Positions 25,802-33,896 of a stretch of DNA of 64,000 bases are shown piece after piece. The stretch spans positions 62,001 through 126,000 of the forward strand of contig NZ_JAPNXS010000001.1 of the NCBI RefSeq assembly GCF_030397575.1. Reading direction: 5' to 3'. Source of the DNA: Psychromonas sp. 14N.309.X.WAT.B.A12. Its GTDB lineage: Bacteria; Pseudomonadota; Gammaproteobacteria; Enterobacterales; Psychromonadaceae. The notes below the pieces were generated by a model. That model made no database searches, was not told the origin of the DNA, and saw only the letters and a program-made list of their open reading frames with translations. Within the stretch, counting starts at the first letter, position 1. Each line of letters opens with the position of its first letter. The position numbers and the translations under genes are program-made.

Positions 25802-26143
25802 ATGATTACATTTATTAGTGCGCTTACAATCTCAGTCATAACAGTATTAGCAATCCTTGCGTATAGGCATCCTTCAGGATTTTTGAAAATTAGCTATGTA
25901 TTAAAATTTATTAGCGCCGCTTGTCTTGGGATAATTTTTGTCTGGAATCTAGCTGTATCCAGAGCTTATATTAAGTTGCTTGAGTTTATTAGTAGTGACA
26001 ATATGAATTTAGCTTCAGAAGCTCTAGAGTCGATAACTCCACCCCCTGTTATTACACTCGCGATTTATTTAGGTTTTTCTATATATTTAATGATTTTAGA
26101 TTCACTGCACAAGATACTGGATATTGAAAATGAAAGTAAATAG
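25802..26143 (+). CDS. Small membrane protein (cargo)
   Basis: 113 aa with three hydrophobic segments (about 2-20, 33-53, 85-103). ATGAGGTAAT upstream gives a good ribosome site. No family recognised. It is one of four small membrane proteins in a row, each with its own leader of 100 bp or more. Confidence 0.65.
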   Translation: MITFISALTISVITVLAILAYRHPSGFLKISYVLKFISAACLGIIFVWNLAVSRAYIKLLEFISSDNMNLASEALESITPPPVITLAIYLGFSIYLMILDSLHKILDIENESK

Positions 26144-26273
26144 CCTTGATAAATTAAACATTTAATCATATTAACTTGCTATTTTATGTTTTATCTAAAT
26201 AAATATGATGCTTCTATCTCTCGGTTAGAAGTGTGAATAAATTCTGTTTAATAATATTGTTAGGGGTCATATA

Positions 26274-26675
26274 TTGAGTCATCCTAGAGATCATCTATTA
26301 TTTAAGAATGGAAACCTTTTAGAACTTATTTTTCAAAGTCCAGTATGGGTGGTTCTTTATGGAACAGGCTTGATTTTTGTATTGAATACTTTTTCTTGGT
26401 GCATATATGGTTTAGGTTGGTATCACCACCCTAAAACTTATCCAATGCCACATGTTCTTCTAATAGATTTCTGGGCTGAAACTATGAGGTGGATTAAATT
26501 TGAATCATCGTGGAGTTGTAAAAAGAAACAATATTCTTTATTCATGTTGGGAAGTAGTAGTGTGATTCTATTTCCATTAATTTTTATCTGTTACTGTAAG
26601 TTTCTATTCGGTATATGGTTTGGTAATGACCTAGTTATATTGTGGGATATGTTTGTCGAAACAACAAATTCATAA
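26274..26675 (+). CDS. Membrane protein of unknown function (cargo)
   Basis: 133 aa from a TTG start with TAGGGGT upstream. There are two clear membrane helices (about 22-46 and 92-115) separated by an aromatic-rich loop (YGLGWYHHPKTYPMPH). No family recognised. Confidence 0.55.
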   Translation: MSHPRDHLLFKNGNLLELIFQSPVWVVLYGTGLIFVLNTFSWCIYGLGWYHHPKTYPMPHVLLIDFWAETMRWIKFESSWSCKKKQYSLFMLGSSSVILFPLIFICYCKFLFGIWFGNDLVILWDMFVETTNS

Positions 26676-27174
26676 TAATAGCTTAAAAGGAACTAAAATA
26701 ATTGGCTATCATTTCGCTATTATAACCAACCTTATGTTTTTTTTTTATTCGTACCCCCTAAGGAAAGCCGATTAATTTGGTCGGTGACCCTCTCTACTTA
26801 TCAATTCATTGACGTAAAAAATAACCGTTTGAAATTGAGATATCTCTGAGGCAGGGTTTTTAACCCTTATTGAGCTCGCCAATTAACAGTAAGAGCTAAG
26901 GCGATTTTCAATATTTATCATGGTGGAGCATATTTTAGAATGATCGTTTTTTTGGTGCAGCTTTTTAGATTGGATTAAAAAGTCACATTTTGTCATTTTT
27001 TTGCCTATATCGGGATATTTTTTTTGATTATTTTTTTTTAGTTGTTATCCTAGCATTCGTAAAAAATGGACAGGATATTTTTTAGATTCATTAAAAACTC
27101 TAAATATATCCCTTTAATTAACTATTATACCTTTAGATGAAGTGAAGGTATTCTATTGATAAATAAGGAATGAA
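26676..27174. other. 0.5-kb non-coding stretch
   Basis: Contains copy B of the 150-bp repeat and very T-rich runs around 27005-27045. No gene is supported. Confidence 0.6.
26790..26939 (+). repeat. Diverged non-coding repeat, copy B
   Basis: Partner of 23925-24075 in the same orientation. The two copies bracket the cluster of small membrane-protein genes at 24447-26675. Confidence 0.65.
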
Positions 27175-27732
27175 ATGAAAAAGATTGCCGCAATTATTAT
27201 GTGTTTATTTAGCTTTAATTCTTTTGCGCTTGGGGTGTATGACTCACTCGGTGAACCACAAAAAACAGTATTAAAATCAATCGTATCGCAATTAGGTTTG
27301 GTTGATAAAAATAACTCAATAAAAACCAAAATTTATAATATGTCTAGTTATGTATTTGATGGCGGTTGGAATTCTAAATGGTTTGGTTTAGACGATTTAA
27401 GTGGTTCAAGGTATGTGGATGGTATAGAGAAAGGGTTTATTGAAGTTTCAATAAATCATGCAGAACAAGGGACTATTTTTATAACGTATATATATAAACC
27501 AGAAACCAAGCAAATAATTGTATTTACTAAGCAGGTTAGACATGGTCCTAAGAACTTAACGCTGCAAATATTTGAAGACAACAAATCTGATAAAGACTCT
27601 TATGTATTAAGCCATGAAGGTGCTAACTATGCATTGTTACAAGCAAAAGGTCTTGTAAATTTTCAGTTTTACAACATACAAAGTGAAACTGGCTCTTTAG
27701 TATATGTTGCTCAGGGTAAGATCGATTTGTAG
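27175..27732 (+). CDS. Secreted hypothetical protein (cargo)
   Basis: 185 aa with a Sec signal peptide (MKKIAAIIMCLFSFNSFA, cleavage after SFA). The mature protein is mixed alpha/beta with ISQ/ITY-type strands (FIEVSINHAEQGTIFITYIY). AATAAGGAATG supplies the ribosome site. A periplasmic product from a prophage suggests a lysogenic-conversion or envelope function (inference). No family recognised. Confidence 0.7.
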   Translation: MKKIAAIIMCLFSFNSFALGVYDSLGEPQKTVLKSIVSQLGLVDKNNSIKTKIYNMSSYVFDGGWNSKWFGLDDLSGSRYVDGIEKGFIEVSINHAEQGTIFITYIYKPETKQIIVFTKQVRHGPKNLTLQIFEDNKSDKDSYVLSHEGANYALLQAKGLVNFQFYNIQSETGSLVYVAQGKIDL

Positions 27733-27867
27733 AATATAATAAGTTTCTTAATAAAATAATATAACTAGATAGATATTTAAAAAAGGATTAACCGTTTATC
27801 TAATTAAATTAATAGTTGCAAAATTGGTTCCATCAGAGTAACTTTATTTGCATATCATTAGATATAC

Positions 27868-27896
27868 ACGCCTCGACAGAGTTCGGGGCGTTTTTG
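27868..27896 (+). terminator. Strong terminator upstream of the lysis cassette (T1)
   Basis: 9-bp stem ACGCCTCGA/TTCGGGGCGT with one G-T pair, 6-nt loop, then TTTTT. A likely target for Q-dependent read-through. Confidence 0.85.
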
Positions 27897-27927
27897 TATC
27901 TAATATAAAATCATTTAAAACTATTTT

Positions 27928-27963
27928 AACCCTATATTGCTTCGGCGATATGGGGTTTTTTTA
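27928..27963 (+). terminator. Strong terminator with UUCG loop (T2)
   Basis: A 13-bp stem AACCCTATATTGC / GCGATATGGGGTT closed by TTCG and followed by seven T. The second of two tandem terminators just before the lysis genes. Confidence 0.9.
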
Positions 27964-27986
27964 TGCCTATTATTTAAGGAATTGAA

Positions 27987-28298
27987 ATGAAAATTAATAT
28001 GAAAGAGTTAACCATGGCAGATAAAATTGCTGTTTTTCTGCCATTTATCATTCTTATTCTCGTTGGTTTTGGACTGAAGTTTCCGCCAGGGATTATCCAG
28101 TCAGTTAGCTATAAATCGTTTGTTGCAGTAATAGCTTGCCTTAATTTATGGGTTGTTTTGAGAATCATGGATTTGCAATCAGGGATTACTTTTAAAATAT
28201 GGTGGAGTAAAACTAATGAACATAATAAAGGCACTTACATTGCTTGTAGGCTTATTGCTTACGCCCTGGTTGTTTGCTTCATCTTTGCATTCGCTTAA
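27987..28298 (+). CDS. Small inner-membrane protein, holin/antiholin candidate
   Basis: 103 aa with three hydrophobic segments (about 14-30, 42-60, 85-102). It is the first gene after the tandem terminators and overlaps the lytic transglycosylase gene by 83 bp. Position and topology suggest a holin or antiholin, with a second holin-like gene at 29294. AAGGAATTG precedes the ATG. Confidence 0.6.
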   Translation: MKINMKELTMADKIAVFLPFIILILVGFGLKFPPGIIQSVSYKSFVAVIACLNLWVVLRIMDLQSGITFKIWWSKTNEHNKGTYIACRLIAYALVVCFIFAFA

Positions 28299-28770
28299 AT
28301 ATGATATTCAATTTAAAACTGCTTTTAGTCGGTATATGCCAGGGCATGATTACCGGTTATTAAAAGCACAATGTTTCCAAGAAAGCCGCTTTGACGCTCG
28401 AGCGGTTTCACCTGTTGGCGCTAAAGGCTTATGTCAATTTATGCCGTTCACTTGGAAAGAAGCGCAGGCCGCGCTTAACTTTAGTGAATCAGCCTTTAGT
28501 TCAAAGCACAACATCAACGCTGCTGCATGGTATGACAGTAAGATGTTTAACTTTTGGTCTAGTCGAAGGCCAATGCAAGACCGTTATAGTTTAATGTTTG
28601 CTAGTTATAACGCTGGCGCTGGCAACCTGCATAAAGCTCAAAAGCGTTGTAATAATGCTTTGTTATTTAATGACATTATGCAGTGCTTACCTTTGATTAC
28701 AGGCCTACATGCAAGAGAAACCCAAACATATGTTATTCGTATTAATCAATATTTAGAGGGTTTGAAATGA
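28216..28770 (+). CDS. Endolysin: soluble lytic transglycosylase-like (SLT)
   Basis: 184 aa. An N-terminal signal sequence (MNIIKALTLLVGLLLTPWLFA) leads into an SLT domain: catalytic Glu in CFQESRFDARAVSP, then GAKGLCQFMPFTW and FASYNAGAGNL. It should cleave peptidoglycan glycosidic bonds at lysis. The signal-bearing N-terminus means it may be exported or membrane-tethered before holin triggering. GGAGT at 28203 sets the start within the upstream gene. Confidence 0.88.
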   Translation: MNIIKALTLLVGLLLTPWLFASSLHSLKYDIQFKTAFSRYMPGHDYRLLKAQCFQESRFDARAVSPVGAKGLCQFMPFTWKEAQAALNFSESAFSSKHNINAAAWYDSKMFNFWSSRRPMQDRYSLMFASYNAGAGNLHKAQKRCNNALLFNDIMQCLPLITGLHARETQTYVIRINQYLEGLK

Positions 28771-29129
28771 TTAGAGTTTTATTGGTTGTTATTGCTGTGA
28801 TGAGTGTTGCTTGTCTTGCTCTGTGGTGGAGAGTTGATCATTTAAGCTCTAATAATCAGATATTAACTGATAAAGCGAGCCAGTATGAAAAAACGATAGA
28901 GGCTAATGAGAGAGCTTTACTAGCCTTGAAAGCCTCTTTTATAAAGCAGGATAACTTGTTGGTTAAACAGCAACAATCTAATCAATCACTGTATGTGGCA
29001 TTAAAACATAAGCAAAGAGAGCTAACTAAGCTAAGTGAATCTAATGAGAATATTAAAAATTGGGCTAATGAGCTTATCCCCTCTGATGTTAATCGCTTGC
29101 TCATTGATAAAGCCGAAAGTGATAATTGA
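28767..29129 (+). CDS. Rz-like i-spanin
   Basis: 120 aa, with one N-terminal membrane helix (MIRVLLVVIAVMSVACLALW) and a periplasmic coiled coil rich in Lys/Gln/Ser. It overlaps the transglycosylase stop by 4 bp. The downstream Rz1 frame is nested out of phase in its last third, the diagnostic arrangement of phage spanins that fuse inner and outer membranes. Confidence 0.88.
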   Translation: MIRVLLVVIAVMSVACLALWWRVDHLSSNNQILTDKASQYEKTIEANERALLALKASFIKQDNLLVKQQQSNQSLYVALKHKQRELTKLSESNENIKNWANELIPSDVNRLLIDKAESDN

Positions 29130-29301
29130 AACTAAATATATCAAAGTGTTACCACCATCTGCTTTGATACAAGATAGACCTGAACCAAAGTGGTCAGGTA
29201 CAACCAATCAAGATCTTGTTAACTACATCATTGAACAAGAATTAGTTATTAAGCAAAGCAATAGTGATAAGCAGTTATTAAGGGAGTTTGTAAATGAATG
29301 A
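29044..29301 (+). CDS. Rz1-like o-spanin lipoprotein
   Basis: 85 aa from the ATG at 29044, +1 relative to Rz. The signal peptide ends in the lipobox LIAC (Cys19), followed by SLIKPKVIIETKYIKVLPPS. It is an outer-membrane lipoprotein partner of the Rz protein. It overlaps Rz by 86 bp and the holin by 8 bp. Confidence 0.87.
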   Translation: MRILKIGLMSLSPLMLIACSLIKPKVIIETKYIKVLPPSALIQDRPEPKWSGTTNQDLVNYIIEQELVIKQSNSDKQLLREFVNE

Positions 29302-29500
29302 GCTATTAACTAAGGTAAGTTATTCTTTCTCTGCAGTTTTATCCTTTTTATCTCTTACTAGCCTCAATGATATTGCTTTATTCATTGGCATTCTTCTAGG
29401 TATTTTTACCTTTATCATTACTTGGTTTTACAAGCATAAGACATACAATTTACAAGTGAAAACGGCGTGTTTGATGACAAAACGCTCCCGTGATTCCTGA
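29294..29500 (+). CDS. Holin (small two-helix type)
   Basis: 68 aa. LNDIALFIGILLGIFTFIITWFYKHKTYN with a short basic tail is typical of HP1/lambda-type phage holins; a first weak helix lies at 8-24. It is the last lysis gene, overlapping Rz1. It is a better holin candidate than the 103-aa protein at 27987, which might then be an antiholin. Confidence 0.72.
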   Translation: MNELLTKVSYSFSAVLSFLSLTSLNDIALFIGILLGIFTFIITWFYKHKTYNLQVKTACLMTKRSRDS

Positions 29501-29540
29501 TTATTCCTTTTATCTATTTTTGTATCGAAAAGGTACTTCT

Positions 29541-29575
29541 GGGCCGCTGATGCACACGGGGGCGCTGAATTCCCG
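29541..29575 (+). other. Candidate cos packaging site
   Basis: A sharply GC-rich patch (GGGCCGCTGATGCACACGGG then GGCGCTGAATTCCCG) in AT-rich DNA, between the holin and nu1-like genes, where cos lies in lambdoid phages. GCTGATGC (29546) has an inverted partner GCATCAGC at 29604. The exact nick points cannot be read from sequence. Confidence 0.5.
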
Positions 29576-29652
29576 ACAATTGGCTACTTTTCGGTTTCTA
29601 AGGGCATCAGCAGCAGGCTTATAAAACACTCTAAAATCACTTCGAGAATTCC

Positions 29653-30129
29653 ATGACTAAGAACCAACATCAATACAATATTTCTCAGATTGGTGAGATG
29701 TTTGGATTTGGACGAAACACAGTTCGCAAAAGGCTTAAGCAAGGAAATGTTGTGCCATCTGGGCGAGAAGGTAATGCTGATTTATATTTGCTTTCTGAAG
29801 CTGGACCCGCTGTTTTTGAAAGTATGGGAACAGCTGGATCAGGTGGATCTTTAATTGATCCTAATTTACTTAAACCTGGTGATAGATTGTCATGGTATCG
29901 ATCTGAAACAGAGCGCCTTAAGTTTGAGCTAGAAACCGGACAATTATGCTTAGCTGAAGAGGTAAGAAATGAAATGGCAAACCTTGCTAAACCTATGATT
30001 GCAGAGTTAGAAATTCTTCCAGATATTCTTGAGCGAGATTGTGGTTTAACTCCCGATGTCGTAATGATGGTCCAAGAGAAGGTTGATGACTTACGTAACT
30101 CTATTTCAGAAAAAGTAATGCAACTATGA
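29653..30129 (+). CDS. Terminase small subunit (Nu1-like)
   Basis: 158 aa with an N-terminal winged HTH (ISQIGEMFGFGRNTVRKRLKQGNV) and a helical C-terminal part for the large-subunit contact. It lies directly upstream of the GpA-like gene with a 4-bp overlap and next to the candidate cos. It recognises cos DNA and stimulates packaging in this family. Confidence 0.88.
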   Translation: MTKNQHQYNISQIGEMFGFGRNTVRKRLKQGNVVPSGREGNADLYLLSEAGPAVFESMGTAGSGGSLIDPNLLKPGDRLSWYRSETERLKFELETGQLCLAEEVRNEMANLAKPMIAELEILPDILERDCGLTPDVVMMVQEKVDDLRNSISEKVMQL

Positions 30130-32240
30130 ATTATGCAGATGTAACCAAAATACGTTTAGATATTGCATCTAGTATTGCGGCTCCTCTACGTATGCCTGTT
30201 GCTGATGCTGCTAAAAAGTTTATGAGGGTGCCGAAAGGGGGCTCCAACTCGATTCCTTGGGATGAGAGTTTGGCACCTTATGTTATTGAACCGATGAATT
30301 GTTTAGCGTCTCGTGAATATGATGCAGTTATATTTGTTGGTCCAGCTCGAACGGGTAAAACAAATGGGTTAATTGAAGGGTGGTTAACACACGTACTAGT
30401 TTGCGATCCATCAGATATGTTGATTGTTCAATTAACAGAAGAAAAAGCCCGCGAGTTTAGTAAAAAAAGAGTGGACCGTTGCTTACGAGTAAGCCCTGAA
30501 CTAAACAAACGCTTAAGCCCTTTTCGAAATGACAATAACGTACACGATAAGGTATTCAGAGATGGTACCTATTTAAAAATCGGATGGCCTTCAATCAATG
30601 TATTAAGTTCTTCTGATTATCGTTACGTAGCTTTAACTGATTATGACCGCTGGGATACAGACATTAATGGAGAAGGAGATGGATTTTCATTAGCTAGTAA
30701 GCGTACTACTACTTTTATGAGCTCTGGTATGACAATGGCTGAAAGTTCACCAGGCTTCGATGTGGATGATCCCCGTTGGAGACCTAAAACACCTCATGAG
30801 GCTCCACCATGTGAGGGTATTATTTCACTATATAATCAGGGGGATAGGAGGAAACTTTATTGGCAATGCCCTAACTCTGAATGTAATGAATACTTTCAAC
30901 CCGTTTATGAAACGTTTGCTGGTTATGAAAATGCACCCGATGCAAAAACGGCTTCTGATGGTGTCTATATGGTTTGCCCTTATTGTAAAGGACGAATTGA
31001 TAGCCATCATAAGCGCGGTTTAAATAAAAAGGGGGTGTGGTTAAAAGAAGGTCAAAAAATAGATAAGCATGGCGTTGTGACAGGTCACGCAAGAAAAAGC
31101 CGTATTGCATCATTTTGGATGGAAGGCCCTGCAGCGGCTTTTCAAACATGGCAGCAAATAGTTTATAAGTTTTTAAGTGCTGAAGAAGAGTATGAATTAA
31201 CAGGTTCTCAAACCAAATTAAAAGCAGTAACAAATACTGATTTAGGAAAACCTTATATCCCTAGAAGTGGCGTTGATAATTGTACAGTTGAAGAATTAAT
31301 GGCTAGGGCAGAATCAGGACTCAAAAGAATTGTACCTCAAGGTGTTCGTTTTTTAGTTGCAACAATCGATGTTCAAGGTGGTCGGAATTCTCGGTTTGTC
31401 GTTCAAATTGTTGGGTATGGTAAAAGTGGAGAACGGTGGTTAATTGATCGTTACAATATTAAATATTCAACACGTTGCGATGACGATGGTGTCACTGAAC
31501 GCATTAATCCAGCAGGTTATGCCGAAGACTGGGATCTAATCACTTCAGATGTTATTCAAAAGACTTATAAGTTGGATGATGATTCAGGACGAAGAATGCC
31601 TATTCAATTTACAGCTTGTGATCATGGTGGTGAAGATGGCGTTTCAGATAATGCTTATAAATTTTATCGTAGGTTGAAAGTAACTGGTTTGCACCGTCGC
31701 TTTTTTCTCGTTAAAGGGGCAAGTAATCTAAGCAGTAAAATAGTGAATCAAACCTTTCCTGATAATACAAATAACTCAGCTCGTAAAGCTAAAGCGTATG
31801 GCGATGTGCCTTTATATCTATTGCAAACAAATGAATTAAAAGATCGCTTAAGTGCGTCGTTAGAACGTGATCAACCTGGGCCAAACTATATTCATTTTCC
31901 AGATTGGTTAGGAGAATGGTTTTATGAGGAATTAACTGCAGAAGTACGCAATAACGGGAAGTGGGTTAAAATTTCTGCTAGGGCACGAAATGAAGCTATT
32001 GATCTGTTTTGTTATGCAAATGCTATTTTACTGCTCAAAGGTTATGACAAAATAAAATGGGATAGCCCACCGGTATGGGCTAAAAATTGGGATGAAAACC
32101 CTAATATCATCAGTGGCCATGAATCAAATAAAACACTTCGAAAGTCAATAGATAAAAAAATAGCACCTCAAAATCACAAACGAACAACGACAACTAATAA
32201 CTTTCTATCAAACACTAACAATGGAAACAGCTGGTTATGA
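30126..32240 (+). CDS. Terminase large subunit (lambda GpA family)
   Basis: 704 aa. The N-terminal packaging ATPase has a Walker A-like GPARTGKTNG (about 75-84), and a zinc-ribbon-like CPNSECNEYF/CPYC segment is conserved in GpA. The C-terminal nuclease region contains ATIDVQGGRNSRF and ACDHGGEDGVSDNAY. It cuts at cos and drives DNA into procapsids. It is full length and starts inside the Nu1 stop (ATGA). Confidence 0.95.
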   Translation: MNYADVTKIRLDIASSIAAPLRMPVADAAKKFMRVPKGGSNSIPWDESLAPYVIEPMNCLASREYDAVIFVGPARTGKTNGLIEGWLTHVLVCDPSDMLIVQLTEEKAREFSKKRVDRCLRVSPELNKRLSPFRNDNNVHDKVFRDGTYLKIGWPSINVLSSSDYRYVALTDYDRWDTDINGEGDGFSLASKRTTTFMSSGMTMAESSPGFDVDDPRWRPKTPHEAPPCEGIISLYNQGDRRKLYWQCPNSECNEYFQPVYETFAGYENAPDAKTASDGVYMVCPYCKGRIDSHHKRGLNKKGVWLKEGQKIDKHGVVTGHARKSRIASFWMEGPAAAFQTWQQIVYKFLSAEEEYELTGSQTKLKAVTNTDLGKPYIPRSGVDNCTVEELMARAESGLKRIVPQGVRFLVATIDVQGGRNSRFVVQIVGYGKSGERWLIDRYNIKYSTRCDDDGVTERINPAGYAEDWDLITSDVIQKTYKLDDDSGRRMPIQFTACDHGGEDGVSDNAYKFYRRLKVTGLHRRFFLVKGASNLSSKIVNQTFPDNTNNSARKAKAYGDVPLYLLQTNELKDRLSASLERDQPGPNYIHFPDWLGEWFYEELTAEVRNNGKWVKISARARNEAIDLFCYANAILLLKGYDKIKWDSPPVWAKNWDENPNIISGHESNKTLRKSIDKKIAPQNHKRTTTTNNFLSNTNNGNSWL

Positions 32241-32446
32241 TCACTAAAGACAAATGTATCGCAATGATTGCTAAATATGAGCAAGCAGAGATAGATGTGC
32301 TCGAAGGAAAAAATGTGATGATAGGAAACCGTATGTTTCAATCAGAAAGTTTAGGCGAAATTATTAAAGGCCGGCAAGAGTGGGAACGCCGCTTATTACG
32401 TTTCAATCGTCGTAGCAATTCCCCAAAAACAATTCGCTTCATTTAA
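32237..32446 (+). CDS. gpW-like head-tail joining protein
   Basis: 69 aa, coupled by ATGA to the terminase. Charged, with the pattern YEQAEIDVLEGKNVMIGNRMFQSESLGEIIKGRQEWERRL typical of the lambda gpW family (fold: two helices and a beta hairpin). It sits in the lambda A-W-B order. In lambda, gpW completes the filled head before the tail joins. Confidence 0.85.
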   Translation: MITKDKCIAMIAKYEQAEIDVLEGKNVMIGNRMFQSESLGEIIKGRQEWERRLLRFNRRSNSPKTIRFI

Positions 32447-32453
32447 GGTATTT

Positions 32454-33896
32454 ATGAATTTATTCGAAAAGAGCATCTTGGCTATAGCGCCTGGGTGGGC
32501 ATCGTCACGTGCTGAAAATAGAAATAAAGTGAGTGCATACGAAGCTGCTCTACCCAGCCGAACACATAAAGCTAATAAAGAAAGGCGAAGCGCCAATCAG
32601 GCAGTCTTTGCATCGGGGAAATCGCTTCGTGAACAGGCTCGCTGGTTGGATGAAAACCACGATATTTCAATTGGTATTTTGGATAAATTTGAAGAAAGAG
32701 TGATCGGTCCTGCAGGGATTATGATTGAGCCACAACCACGAAAAATAAGTGGTGAAATTGATATTGAACTTGCTGAAAAGATCAGTGAGAAATTTAAAAA
32801 CTGGAGTTTAAAACCTGAAGTAACAGGACGGTTTACTCGTTCGCAAATGGAGCGCTTGGTCTTACGATCATGGTTACGAGATGGGGAGGTGTTTGCTCAA
32901 CAATTGAAAGGTAAAGTTGCGGGTTACCAATACTTAACGCCTACACAATATGCTATTGAATTATTAGAAGCAGATTTTGTTCCCATTGTAAGTGATTTAA
33001 GCAAACGCATTAATCAAGGTATTCAATTGAACAACTGGGGGAGAGCAATTGGCTATCATATTTTATATGACCACCCAGCTGAGGCATTCAGTACAAAAAG
33101 CAAAATAGTACCAGCAGATAAAATGTTACATCTAGCATTAATCAAACGTATTCATCAAATTCGTGGAGTTACTATTTTTCATGGAATTATTACTCGTCTA
33201 AGTGACTTGAAAGAATACGAAGAATCAGAACGTGTTGCAGCACGTATTGCAGCAGCTCTTGGGATGTATATAAAAAAGGGCTCACCAGACTTATATGATG
33301 TTGAAAATACTAAAGAAACTTCTCGCCATTTTGATTTAGCACCAGGCTCCACTTTTGACGAACTATTACCTGGTGAAGAAGTCGGGATGGTTGAGTCAAA
33401 TAGACCAAGTGCACAAGTCGTTCCATGGCGTAGTGGTCAAATAAAAGCGGCTGTTGCTGGTGTTCGTGGAAGTTATAGCTCAGTCGCTCGTGATTATGGC
33501 GGTTCCTATTCTTCACAACGACAAGAGTTAGTTGAATCAACGATTGGTTATGAAGTGATTCAAGATGAATTTGTTGCGCAATGGTCGCGTCCTGTTTTTC
33601 GTAGCTGGTTAGAGATGGAGTTGTTAAATGATTTGAAACTGCCCCCTGATTTAGATCGAGATACTTTATTTGACGCCCTCTATCTAGCTCCAACAATGCC
33701 ATGGATAGATCCTAAAAAAGAGGCTGATGCATGGGAAACCTTAAAATCAAACGGTGTTGCTAGTGATGCAGAGTGGATCCGTAGTCGTGGAAAATCACCT
33801 AGAGAAGTGAAGCGTCAAGTTACCGCTGAACAGTCAGAAAATTCAACGCCAGTTAATAAAAAAAACAAGAAGGAAACAAGTAATGAAGAAGAGTAA
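32454..33896 (+). CDS. Portal protein (lambda gpB family)
   Basis: A 480-aa dodecameric head vertex protein. ARWLDENHDISIGILDKFEERVIGPAG and the RDGEVFAQQ, HLALIKRIHQIRGVTIFH segments match lambda-type portals. The C-terminal PTMPWIDPKKEADAWETLKSNGVAS is the conserved end. It overlaps the protease-capsid gene by 14 bp. Confidence 0.93.
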   Translation: MNLFEKSILAIAPGWASSRAENRNKVSAYEAALPSRTHKANKERRSANQAVFASGKSLREQARWLDENHDISIGILDKFEERVIGPAGIMIEPQPRKISGEIDIELAEKISEKFKNWSLKPEVTGRFTRSQMERLVLRSWLRDGEVFAQQLKGKVAGYQYLTPTQYAIELLEADFVPIVSDLSKRINQGIQLNNWGRAIGYHILYDHPAEAFSTKSKIVPADKMLHLALIKRIHQIRGVTIFHGIITRLSDLKEYEESERVAARIAAALGMYIKKGSPDLYDVENTKETSRHFDLAPGSTFDELLPGEEVGMVESNRPSAQVVPWRSGQIKAAVAGVRGSYSSVARDYGGSYSSQRQELVESTIGYEVIQDEFVAQWSRPVFRSWLEMELLNDLKLPPDLDRDTLFDALYLAPTMPWIDPKKEADAWETLKSNGVASDAEWIRSRGKSPREVKRQVTAEQSENSTPVNKKNKKETSNEEE

